This document shows, piece after piece, positions 18,247 to 25,029 of a stretch of 53,623 nt of DNA (positions are counted from its first letter, which is position 1; every line of letters begins with the position of its first letter). This stretch comes from Promethearchaeota archaeon (GTDB lineage Archaea; Asgardarchaeota; Lokiarchaeia; Sigyniarchaeales; SOKP01), in NCBI GenBank assembly GCA_004524535.1, contig SDNY01000007.1:1-53623 (forward strand). The letters run 5' to 3'. The notes below the pieces were generated by a model that did not search any database, was not told where the DNA came from, and saw only the letters and a program-made list of their open reading frames with translations. A program made the position numbers and the translations under genes.

Positions 18247-18660
18247 TTAACTACTCACCTCCTCCTCTCGTAGATTCTTTTTCAATTTATTTACAGACTC
18301 AATTGCTTCTGACAAAAGTAAATTTACAGTATCTTGAGTTAACACTTCAGAGGCTAATTTTTCAAAATCTTCGAGTGAAGAAATCATTTTTTCAAAGGAA
18401 TCGAGTGCAAAACCTTGTCGAATTTTTCCAAACTCATTTTTAATTCCTTCTCCAATCTCTTTTAATGCATCAATATATATTGTTTGAGTTACATTTATCT
18501 CTCTTGAGAATTCTGAGATTTTTTCATTTAAATTGGATATCTTCTGCTCTATATTCTTGTTTAATTCGTCTAAAGTATTCTTTAACCCTTGAATTGCTTG
18601 CCCTAATTGTGCAATGCGTTTATAAATATTTTGTAACAAGTCTGTTAGCATTTCTGCCAA
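18247..18660 (-). CDS. Short coiled-coil protein B
   Basis: 137 aa, first gene of the minus-strand operon running down to the NadM fusion. It is a continuous heptad pattern with hydrophobic residues every three or four positions (IAQLGQAIQGLKNTLDELNK, KISNLNEKISEFSREI) and no membrane segment or cysteines. The stop is one base from the start of coiled-coil protein A. The upstream 100 nt is AT-rich and includes a TATA-like TTATATATAG on the minus strand around 18723-18732. Function unknown. Confidence 0.75.
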   Translation of the reverse strand: MAEMLTDLLQNIYKRIAQLGQAIQGLKNTLDELNKNIEQKISNLNEKISEFSREINVTQTIYIDALKEIGEGIKNEFGKIRQGFALDSFEKMISSLEDFEKLASEVLTQDTVNLLLSEAIESVNKLKKNLREEEVSS

Positions 18661-18763
18661 GTTTAAACACCTTATTTAGCTATTATATTAAAATTATAAG
18701 TGTAATTTTTTATTTAATTTAATCTATATATAACAATGTAATTATAAAAAAACTTTTATTTTT

Positions 18764-18958
18764 TTGTGTTACATTCTAAATTTTGGAGATGGGATAATTA
18801 CAAATAAGGATTTAACCAGAGATTTATTAATGAATCGAACATTAGCGTGGAATTATTTGGAACGCTTAACCGAGAAAAACATTTTTAAAAAACTAACCAC
18901 AACAAAGCCATCAGAATATAAAATGAATCCAGATTACTTATTTTTTCTATCTAATTAA
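18764..18958 (+). CDS. Small winged-helix-like protein (doubtful)
   Basis: 64 aa from TTG 18764. Residues 12-50 read like the last part of a winged helix-turn-helix (ITNKDLTRDLLMNRTLAWN, then LERLTEKNIFKKL and a wing). No first helix or convincing ribosome-binding site precedes it, so it may be a truncated regulator rather than an intact gene. It is divergent from the coiled-coil operon. Low confidence. Confidence 0.35.
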   Translation: MCYILNFGDGIITNKDLTRDLLMNRTLAWNYLERLTEKNIFKKLTTTKPSEYKMNPDYLFFLSN

Positions 18959-19348
18959 TCAATTAATTTCAAAAAGTGATATAAAAAAATGATCGTAAGA
19001 ATGTTAACCCTACATTATTCACGCCCCAATAATAAAGAGAAATATTATCTAATAATTATGAGAAACTAATGAGTATGTCTGTCTAAATTTATTCTTTATT
19101 TTATAATTAGTACTCTGATTTCTCCCTAAGAAAATTTCAGATTCTTTTGAGAGAATTGTCATTTATCTGAAAGCACCAATAAAAAGGATTCAATCCTTAG
19201 ACAAATAATAGTATTTACCCCCTTTACTCTTTCTAAAATCATAAATTTTTTATTTCATTCAATCTAAATAATAATAACAAAAATTTTTTTTGTTATAACA
19301 AACAAGAACAACAACAAGAACAAACAAGAACAACAACAAGAACAGTAT
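18959..19348. other. 390-nt spacer before tRNA-Ile
   Basis: No open reading frame of credible coding character on either strand. It contains a small palindrome AAGGATT-C-AATCCTT (about 19186-19200) and a 22-bp exact tandem duplication directly before the tRNA (listed separately). The rest is featureless AT-rich sequence. Confidence 0.6.
19297..19340 (+). repeat. 22-bp perfect tandem repeat upstream of tRNA-Ile
   Basis: Two adjacent identical copies (19297-19318 and 19319-19340) of a purine-biased unit built of AACAA and AAGAAC pieces. A partial third copy AACAG runs up to 9 nt before the tRNA. The strand has almost no T in this stretch. It could be a slippage product or the untranscribed/leader part of the tRNA promoter. 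Confidence 0.9.
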
Positions 19349-19388
19349 GGTCCATTAGCTCAGCTTGGTTAAAGCGCGGGTCTTATAA

Positions 19389-19438
19389 GACCATATAGAC
19401 GGACACCCCCTACTAAAAACTGTCTATATAGCATAAAA
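19389..19438 (+). other. tRNA-Ile anticodon-loop intron (50 nt, position 38/39)
   Basis: Central helix TTAT (19383-19386) with ATAA (19433-19436); bulges AAG on both strands. A strong inner helix ATATAGAC/GTCTATAT lies within the intron. Cutting after the second base of each bulge yields the seven-base loop CTTATAA followed by G39. The outer helix is the anticodon stem with one 2-nt irregularity. Confidence 0.78.
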
Positions 19439-19445
19439 GCCCGAG

Positions 19446-19461
19446 AGCCTTGTGCCGGGAT
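19446..19461 (+). other. tRNA-Ile variable-loop intron (16 nt)
   Basis: Central helix CCCG (19440-19443) with CGGG (19456-19459); bulges AGA and ATA; a two-base-pair inner stem GC/GC. Cutting by the same rule leaves the five-base variable loop AGACC. Without removal, the variable region would be 21 nt and could not be a standard class I tRNA. It is a relaxed BHB because the outer helix is nearly absent. Confidence 0.7.
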
Positions 19462-19475
19462 ACCGGGGGTTCGAA

Positions 19476-19505
19476 ATACCAGAGCATAAAGCTCTAGGAC
19501 GGACT
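19476..19505 (+). other. tRNA-Ile T-loop BHB intron (30 nt, position 59/60)
   Basis: Outer helix GGGGG/CCCCC (the T-stem), central helix TTCG/CGGA with one T-G pair, bulges AAA and CTT, inner helix AGAGC/GCTCT. Splicing gives T-loop TTCGAAT. Confidence 0.85.
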
Positions 19506-19579
19506 TCCCCCATGGACCATTTTATAACTTAGCAAATATATATAACGCCTAAAAAAGAGTTAAATAACAACAATTGTTC

Positions 19580-20260
19580 CTATTTATCAAGGCTAACAGA
19601 AACTAAATTTAACAGCCATTTCTTTATTTGCATTAAATTCTTAAGTAATCCAGGTACATGGTTTTCTGGGAATGTTTTATCTGGTTCTAATTTTTGTGTA
19701 GCGCTCATCCACTTGTTCAATGCTAATTGTACTAAACTTGCTCCTTCAGCTTCCATAAACATTGGCACAACAGCAGCAGATTCTCGGGCATCCCCGATTG
19801 CGAAATAAATTTTTCTATTGATACCTTTTATCATTACTAGATTAGCACATTCATCCAGCTTTCTTTCAACCAAAATTGATTTAAGAATTTGCTCTTTCTC
19901 GTTCTCTTCTTTTTTAGCAAAAATTTCCTTCCTAGCTTTAAGTTTGGGGGCTATTTCATTAATTAATTTATCACCAGTAGTGCCCTCATTGAAATACTTT
20001 GTAATAGATAAATTATCATCTAAAGCTTCGATTAAGATAAATTTTTTTGTATTTGAATAAAGGATTGCTTTTGAACCACCTTTATTTTCATTTTGGGATA
20101 ATTTTATGAAAATATTTCTCGTACTTACATTGTTATTCGTGTGATACCCTAATTCGAACAATTCTTTATGGTTTAAAGGAGCGAACTCTTCAGTTATATT
20201 TGTGGATAACCATTCGGATGTGATTACAGAGTTAAATTGATCTAACAATCGATTTTCCAT
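19580..20260 (-). CDS. Hypothetical protein
   Basis: 226 aa with no recognised family. It is mixed alpha/beta; a Lys/Glu-rich helix at about 108-128 splits it into two parts. The second half has the compact segment LVMIKGINRKIYFAIGDARES and a C-terminal helix pair. No transmembrane segments or cysteine motifs are seen. It is downstream of SepSecS on the same strand with a 122-nt AT-rich gap, so it may be independent. A link to selenocysteine synthesis is only positional. Confidence 0.7.
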   Translation of the reverse strand: MENRLLDQFNSVITSEWLSTNITEEFAPLNHKELFELGYHTNNNVSTRNIFIKLSQNENKGGSKAILYSNTKKFILIEALDDNLSITKYFNEGTTGDKLINEIAPKLKARKEIFAKKEENEKEQILKSILVERKLDECANLVMIKGINRKIYFAIGDARESAAVVPMFMEAEGASLVQLALNKWMSATQKLEPDKTFPENHVPGLLKNLMQIKKWLLNLVSVSLDK

Positions 20261-20382
20261 AATTGATTAGAACCCATGTTATTTTTTAGAATTTGATTAT
20301 ACAATATACAATATTCTTATAATAAATAATTATAATTTTTATATATATTTTCATTTCGATTACAATAATATAAAATTATTTT

Positions 20383-21750
20383 TTATTTCTTAATTATTTG
20401 TTCATAAGCTTTTTCAAATCTTTCGATTGCAGTTATGATATCAGTAGATTTAGCTCCTATTGAGGCGTTCATCACAATATATGGTATGGGATAGTTATCA
20501 CAGCACATACCAAAATTTTTATCCTCTTGATTATAGACTCTAGGGCCAGTAACCCGTAAATTATAGAGAGCACCTCCTAATTCGGAAATTTGTTCTTTCT
20601 TTAGTTTTTCAAGAGATAATGCAACAGCAACTGGATTATATATTTCTAAAATTCTTTCATTTATTTTTTTCGCAATCTCTACTAATCTCTTTTCAAGTAA
20701 TTTACGATTTTTTTTTTGTTCCTCCAACAGAGTTTGATAACCAGTGAGTCCCAACGAAAGCGTGGAAATTAAAAAATTCACAATGGGAGTTGCAGATGCC
20801 CGACCAGCGTATGTATGGCTAATCTTAGTGATTAACTCATCGTGCGGAGATGCAATTATAGCTCCACCCACGGGAGTAAGGAAATTCTTATCTGTAGATT
20901 GAATGATCGCATCGACTCTTCCCGCGTCAATGGCAGTACGAATTAATTTCATCCATTCTATACTTTGAACACCATAAGCGTTAATAATGATATGCACAAG
21001 GTCATGTTCCTTCGCAAATTTGCTAATTTCTTTAATATTGTCGTGTTCTCGCGGTGGAAAAAAGCTCGTAATTGAAATAATGGCAAAACAATTTTCATCC
21101 AAATTGCTTTTAATATCCTCAATAGGAACTCGAACAGCATCTCCAAAAATCTTTCCATTAACAACCTTTACATTACAACCTATTAAATCAATTGCTTTTA
21201 ATATTGATTGATGGTCAATTCTGGGAAGTATAACTTTTCTCTTATTTATGAACTTATTATCATTCCAATCAGGTTTTAAAGCGCCTAGGCATAATGCCAA
21301 TGACATTCCAGTACAGAGAGGAACTACTATTGCCTTTTTAATATTAGGTAAGCCAAAATTTTTTAGAAAATTTCGTGCTAAAAAATTAGAGATTTCGTAC
21401 ATTATTGACCCACCCGGAGCCTTTGGTTGTGGAGCTGTTAAAAAACCAGAGCGACCAACACCATGACAAAAACCACCAGAAGTTTTTAATTGGAGTTTAG
21501 ACGCGATTCTTGCTTCTCTTTCACCCACTTTAGCAGCTCTATCATCCTTATCAGTATCCATATTTGAAAGAATCTGAAGTAAAAACTCAATTTGCTCGTC
21601 GCTCCAAGGTTCTTTTGGCACACTTTTCTGTTCAAATAGAATTTTTATTGGCTTCAAGAAATTATCTAAAACAATCTGCCCTCTATTTAACATATTTTGA
21701 GGAATAGAAGAATTTTCAAAAAATTCGCTTATTTTGTTAAAATCAACCAT
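20383..21750 (-). CDS. sepsecS: O-phosphoseryl-tRNA(Sec):selenocysteinyl-tRNA synthase
   Basis: PLP enzyme that converts phosphoseryl-tRNA(Sec) to selenocysteinyl-tRNA using selenophosphate. The 455-aa protein carries the SepSecS phosphate-binding segments GEREARIAS (residues about 77-85) and HGVGRSG near 95-101, plus APGGS just after. The cofactor lysine is K288 in STDKNFLTPVGGA. Length matches archaeal and eukaryotic SepSecS (430-500). The tRNA-Sec gene starts 27 nt from its start codon on the same strand and aSelB is 3.3 kb away, so the window holds most of a selenocysteine locus. PSTK and selenophosphate synthetase are not present here. Confidence 0.95.
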   Translation of the reverse strand: MVDFNKISEFFENSSIPQNMLNRGQIVLDNFLKPIKILFEQKSVPKEPWSDEQIEFLLQILSNMDTDKDDRAAKVGEREARIASKLQLKTSGGFCHGVGRSGFLTAPQPKAPGGSIMYEISNFLARNFLKNFGLPNIKKAIVVPLCTGMSLALCLGALKPDWNDNKFINKRKVILPRIDHQSILKAIDLIGCNVKVVNGKIFGDAVRVPIEDIKSNLDENCFAIISITSFFPPREHDNIKEISKFAKEHDLVHIIINAYGVQSIEWMKLIRTAIDAGRVDAIIQSTDKNFLTPVGGAIIASPHDELITKISHTYAGRASATPIVNFLISTLSLGLTGYQTLLEEQKKNRKLLEKRLVEIAKKINERILEIYNPVAVALSLEKLKKEQISELGGALYNLRVTGPRVYNQEDKNFGMCCDNYPIPYIVMNASIGAKSTDIITAIERFEKAYEQIIKK

Positions 21751-21795
21751 ATAAAATCACATTTTTTTAATTTAAGATGGCGGCCCTCGAGGAGA

Positions 21796-21826
21796 TTTCC
21801 TGTCAATTGGGTAAATCCCAATGATT
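21796..21826 (-). other. tRNA-Sec T-loop intron (31 nt)
   Basis: Inserted in the T-loop between GGAG and CTCC. It has a strong inner helix ATTGGG/CCCAAT with loop ATTTA. The central helix is imperfect (TTC with GGA plus a mismatch), so the exact ends may be off by one. The proposed cut gives T-loop TTCGATT, the same 59/60 site as in the other two tRNAs here. Confidence 0.65.
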
Positions 21827-21884
21827 ATCGAACTCCTATCCCTCCGCAGGATAACTGGGTTTGAAGCCCAGCGTCAGAGACCAC

Positions 21885-21914
21885 TTATCGTTGACCAACT
21901 AATTTTTGATCAAT
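21885..21914 (-). other. tRNA-Sec D-arm BHB intron (30 nt)
   Basis: Central helix GTCG/CGAT with one G-T pair; bulges GAA and AAG; inner helix TTGATC/GGTCAA with one T-G pair; outer helix short (CG/TG). Cutting after the second bulge base builds the 7-bp D-stem with its TGGT loop, which cannot form otherwise. Position is unusual, inside the D-arm. Confidence 0.78.
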
Positions 21915-22036
21915 TCCGACCGTCAAGGGCCATAAAAAATTATTTTACCTAAATCAAATTATCTATTATTTTAAATGAAATTAACTATTATTTTTTAATA
22001 TTAATTTCCTAAGAAAGATAAAAGAAAAAAACATTT

Positions 22037-22702
22037 TTATCCAAAATCTTCACATATTAGTCGTCTTGCTCCGGGAGTTATAAGTTTCAGATCGTAAACT
22101 AATTCAATGAAACTCACTATCATATGCGTAGTCGCTCCAAAGATAACATAGTTTTTTTCATTATTGGGTGCTCGATAATTATATTTTCCTACCGCAATTG
22201 TATTATTTTTAACTTTATAAGTTCTTTCTCTATAATTTTTTTTATTGGCAAAAAAGGTAATTGGAATCTTAACAATCTCTTGTACTTCCTCTTCACATTT
22301 CGTCATTTTTTGATGCTCATCAACATATCCAACAAAAGGAGTAATTATGAATTTTTTTGGCGTTATATGATCGTCAAAACATCCTAATAATTTGATTTCT
22401 TCCTTTTGAATGGCTAATTCTTCTTTTATCTCTCTTAGCGCAGTATCTTGATAAGTTTTATCAAAACGCTCGTCAAATTTACCTCCAGGAAATGCCATTT
22501 CTCCCGAATGTTTATCACCTTTTCTACTAGTACGGCGAATCAAGACTAAATCATAAGGTTTATTATTGTAAGGGATAATTAGAAAAATTACTGCGGATTT
22601 AACAAAATCTTCATCTACAAAAGAGAGCCTATTATTAGAATTAAAAGATTTTAATTTATTTTTAATAAAATCTTCATTAAAAATAAAATCGATATTGTTC
22701 AT
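22037..22702 (-). CDS. Nudix hydrolase, CoA-pyrophosphatase-like (copy 1)
   Basis: 221 aa. The segment HSGEMAFPGGKFDERFDKTY leads into ALREIKEELAI, a Nudix box with the extra residues between GG and the REXXEE core that is typical of the NUDT7/NUDT8/YeaB CoA-diphosphatase group. RTSRKGDKHSGEMAFPGG resembles the CoA-specific upstream motif. It likely hydrolyses CoA or related dinucleotides, cytosolic. It is a tandem paralogue of the upstream gene at 22728, separated by 25 nt, and the two share the same N-terminal NKNLIK/NEDFIK-type start. Confidence 0.85.
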   Translation of the reverse strand: MNNIDFIFNEDFIKNKLKSFNSNNRLSFVDEDFVKSAVIFLIIPYNNKPYDLVLIRRTSRKGDKHSGEMAFPGGKFDERFDKTYQDTALREIKEELAIQKEEIKLLGCFDDHITPKKFIITPFVGYVDEHQKMTKCEEEVQEIVKIPITFFANKKNYRERTYKVKNNTIAVGKYNYRAPNNEKNYVIFGATTHMIVSFIELVYDLKLITPGARRLICEDFG

Positions 22703-22727
22703 ATTATTTTTTTTTTTTTTCTACTTA

Positions 22728-23450
22728 TTAAAATTTACTTTTAATCTTTCTTCTGTATTTGATGTAGTCCTTTAATTGTTTGATATTTTCCAATTTAAAC
22801 CGTTTTAATCCAAGTTCTGATAGATCTATGTCATACACAAGTTCAATAAAATTTGAAATCATATACGCAGTTGCACCCCACACTGTGTATTTTTTACGAT
22901 TTTTTTTATTTTTATAATTAAAATAGAAAATTGGGAATTTTTTACCCTCAATATCAATAGCTTGCTCCCTGAAATTTCTTTTACTGATAAAAAAATCGAT
23001 GGGGATTTTTAAAATCTCCTGAACTTCTCTCTCTTCTTTAGTTAAAATTTGATCTTTATCAATAATGCCAATAAAGGGGGAAATGATGAACCTGGTCATC
23101 GTGGGAAAGTCGTCGAGACAGCCTAAGATTTTTATTTTTTCCCTAGGCACTCCAATTTCCTCTTCGGTCTCTCTCAATGCTGTATCTTTTAAATTTTTAT
23201 CATGATTAGAATCGAAACTTCCTCCTGGAAAACTCATTTCACCTGCATGTTTTGAACCCCTATTAGTCCGATGTATTAATATTAAATCATAAGGCTTTTC
23301 CTTATAGGGAATTATTGCAAATAAAACGGCTGATGATTTAAAAAATTCGTCTTTAATAGAGATTCTCTTAGGAGAGTCAAAAGGAAAAATCCTTTTCTTT
23401 ATCAAATTTTTATTAAAAATTAAGTCTAATTTGTCCATGAGTTCTAGCAA
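22728..23450 (-). CDS. Nudix hydrolase, CoA-pyrophosphatase-like (copy 2)
   Basis: 240 aa, clearly homologous to the downstream gene over its whole length. It has HRTNRGSKHAGEMSFPGG, ALRETEEEIGV and the C-terminal ATAYMISNFIELVYDIDL segment, matching ATTHMIVSFIELVYDLKL in copy 1. The Nudix catalytic residues (REXXEE) are intact in both. The two copies have diverged well beyond a recent duplication, suggesting different substrates. The upstream 70 nt contains the divergent promoter region shared with the small zinc protein at 23522. Confidence 0.85.
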   Translation of the reverse strand: MLELMDKLDLIFNKNLIKKRIFPFDSPKRISIKDEFFKSSAVLFAIIPYKEKPYDLILIHRTNRGSKHAGEMSFPGGSFDSNHDKNLKDTALRETEEEIGVPREKIKILGCLDDFPTMTRFIISPFIGIIDKDQILTKEEREVQEILKIPIDFFISKRNFREQAIDIEGKKFPIFYFNYKNKKNRKKYTVWGATAYMISNFIELVYDIDLSELGLKRFKLENIKQLKDYIKYRRKIKSKF

Positions 23451-23521
23451 AAATTTTAAGATATCAGTTATTTACAAAACTTAATATTCATTTTAATAAA
23501 ATTTTTTCTCATTGAACTACT

Positions 23522-23821
23522 ATGAAACTTCCGAAGGAACTCAGAGAGAAAAGCGACCTTAGTGGAACGGCAAGTAAAGGAAAGATATGCTCCGTAAAAG
23601 AATGTGGCGAATCAGCTATACGTTCTCTTTCAGAGAATAAATGGTCAAAGGTTTGTGAAAAAGCAAACTTAATGCTTAATGAAAATAGACTACGTAAAAT
23701 TTTTTTATGTAAAAAACACTATAAAGAAGCCAATAAAATGAGAAAATCAGACGAAAAATTAATCCAAAAAAAGGGCTTTTTGGAAGATTCCACTTCTACC
23801 AAAAGGGGAAAATGGGATTAA
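23522..23821 (+). CDS. Small putative zinc-binding protein
   Basis: 99 aa of basic composition with C23-x4-C28 and C63-x2-H66, a spacing compatible with one zinc site. Conserved function not recognised. The same arrangement (C-x4-C, then C-x2-H about 20-35 residues later) recurs in the unrelated-locus ORF at 40363-40683, suggesting a small lineage-specific family. It is divergent from the Nudix pair. Confidence 0.65.
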   Translation: MKLPKELREKSDLSGTASKGKICSVKECGESAIRSLSENKWSKVCEKANLMLNENRLRKIFLCKKHYKEANKMRKSDEKLIQKKGFLEDSTSTKRGKWD

Positions 23822-23839
23822 ACCTAGAGATAACAATCA

Positions 23840-23980
23840 TTAGGAAGCGCCATATGCTTCAAAATCAGACATCTCCTCGTAAAATGGTTCTATAAGAAGG
23901 ATTTGCCCCTCAATAATCCCTACAACTAAAAATGACAAGGCTATTAGAAGTATTATAAAAGCGATCAAACTTTTTCTCAT
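23840..23980 (-). CDS. 46-aa single-pass membrane microprotein
   Basis: Starts ATG 23980 and reads MRKSLIAFIILLIALSFLVV, one transmembrane helix (residues 4-24) with a positive N-terminus. A short acidic extracellular or periplasmic tail (LIEPFYEEMSDFEAYGAS) follows. A purine-rich AAAAGGTGATAAG lies just upstream of the ATG on the minus strand, consistent with a ribosome-binding site. It lies between the zinc protein (convergent) and the zinc-ribbon coiled-coil gene. No family recognised. Confidence 0.6.
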   Translation of the reverse strand: MRKSLIAFIILLIALSFLVVGIIEGQILLIEPFYEEMSDFEAYGAS

Positions 23981-24033
23981 TTCTTATCACCTTTTAAAAT
24001 AATAGAAAGCAATTAAATTTTCGTTAGAAGACC

Positions 24034-24927
24034 TTATTTTATAAGTGTCTTTAATGTTTTAATTTTATTCTCTACTTTATCTATTTGTTTTACAAACTCA
24101 CTATCTTTTTCTTTAAACTCTTTTTCTGATATTTCTTTAGAAGAAAATCTTGCCTTATTAAAATTTTTTTCTGTCGTAAGCTCACTTTTTCTGTCAATTA
24201 GATCTTCAATCCATAAATTTATTCCAGCAATCAATTCTTCCTTTTCAGAAATAAAATTTTCTAGTTGCTGTTTATACTTTTCTTTTAATTTTCTAACGAC
24301 ATCCTTATCTCTTATCTTTTTTAATTTATGCTCTCTCCATAGATTTTTAAGCTGATCTCTCTTGACTGCAATATCGGTATTTAATTTTTCTACAATAAAT
24401 TTATCTGTAGCCTTTTGTTTTAACTCGTTTTCTTTTTGTTTCAATTCTCCGATAAGTGTTTTAACTGCTTTTAATTGAACATTTATTTTTTCCCCAAACT
24501 CAAAATCGGTGTCGTATTGTGGACTTTTCACCAATTTTTGAATTTCTTTCAATTTCTCAGCCAGATTTTTCTTTTTTTCACGAATTTCGTTAAGTTCAAG
24601 ATGAATTTCTATTTGTTCTTTTACGTCCTCTGAAAGAGGGTTTACTTCTTTTTTTTTTTGTTTTTTATCTTTTAATTTCTTTTCTACTTCTTCCAATTCT
24701 TCTCCCAATTCCATTTCTTCTTCTAGTTCCGTTTCTACTTCTTTTTCTTTTTTATCTTTCTTTTTTTTCTTTTTATCAAGATTTTTTTCTTTAGACTTTT
24801 CAGGAACCGCCTTTTCGGTTTTTTTTTCGGTTTTTGGTAAATTAGCAAGTAATGGTTTCCCACAGGAGATACAGAATTTGTCATTCGGGGCGACTGGTTT
24901 ACCACAATATACGCAATATTTAGGCAT
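24034..24927 (-). CDS. Zinc-ribbon protein with long charged coiled coil
   Basis: 297 aa. The N-terminal double-CxxC zinc ribbon is YCVYCGKPV then FCISCGKPL (residues 4-24). A low-complexity Lys/Glu region spans about 30-95, and a continuous coiled coil about 100-295 has strong heptads. There is no membrane segment. Such zinc-ribbon coiled-coil proteins are frequent in Asgard genomes and have no assigned role. It is divergent from selB with a 102-nt AT-rich promoter region. Confidence 0.75.
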   Translation of the reverse strand: MPKYCVYCGKPVAPNDKFCISCGKPLLANLPKTEKKTEKAVPEKSKEKNLDKKKKKKDKKEKEVETELEEEMELGEELEEVEKKLKDKKQKKKEVNPLSEDVKEQIEIHLELNEIREKKKNLAEKLKEIQKLVKSPQYDTDFEFGEKINVQLKAVKTLIGELKQKENELKQKATDKFIVEKLNTDIAVKRDQLKNLWREHKLKKIRDKDVVRKLKEKYKQQLENFISEKEELIAGINLWIEDLIDRKSELTTEKNFNKARFSSKEISEKEFKEKDSEFVKQIDKVENKIKTLKTLIK

Positions 24928-25029
24928 GATTTAGGTTTTTTTACATATTATTATAATATATTTTAAATGAAATTTATAATTAAAAAAGTTATATTAGTCC
25001 AGTTGTTAAAATTTTTTTAGTTTTAAAAA

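Larger units (their letters stand above)
19349..19519 (+). tRNA. tRNA-Ile (UAU) with three introns
   Basis: Exons give acceptor GGTCCAT/ATGGACC, discriminator A, and D-arm GCTC..AAGC with loop AGCTTGGTTA. The anticodon stem is CGGGT/GCCCG with loop CTTATAA (anticodon TAT at 19384-19386). The variable loop AGACC is formed by splicing; the T-stem is GGGGG/CCCCC with loop TTCGAAT. Three BHB-type inserts (50, 16 and 30 nt) must be removed to obtain this standard class I cloverleaf. The UAU anticodon reads AUA; many archaea instead use a CAU anticodon modified with agmatidine for that codon. CCA not encoded. Confidence 0.88.
21778..21931 (-). tRNA. selC: tRNA-Sec (UCA) with two introns
   Basis: Minus strand from 21931: 9-bp acceptor GGCCCTTGA/TCGAGGGCC, then G73 and encoded CCA. 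After splicing, a 7-bp D-stem GTCGGAG/CTCTGAC has loop TGGT. The anticodon stem is CTGGG/CCCAG with loop CTTCAAA (anticodon TCA). A long variable arm TATCC/GGATA and a 4-bp T-stem GGAG/CTCC complete it. The 9+4 acceptor/T arrangement, extended D-stem with TGGT tetraloop, UCA anticodon and class II variable arm are all hallmarks of archaeal/eukaryotic tRNA-Sec. It is directly upstream of SepSecS. Confidence 0.93.

Noticed and set aside
19297-19340. CRISPR-like array
   Set aside because: Only two adjacent 22-bp copies without spacers; this is a tandem duplication.
19381-19440. tRNA-Leu (UAA) reading of the 19349 tRNA
   Set aside because: TAA would lack the required U33 before the anticodon. 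The spliced variable loop is five bases, not the long class II arm of leucine tRNAs.
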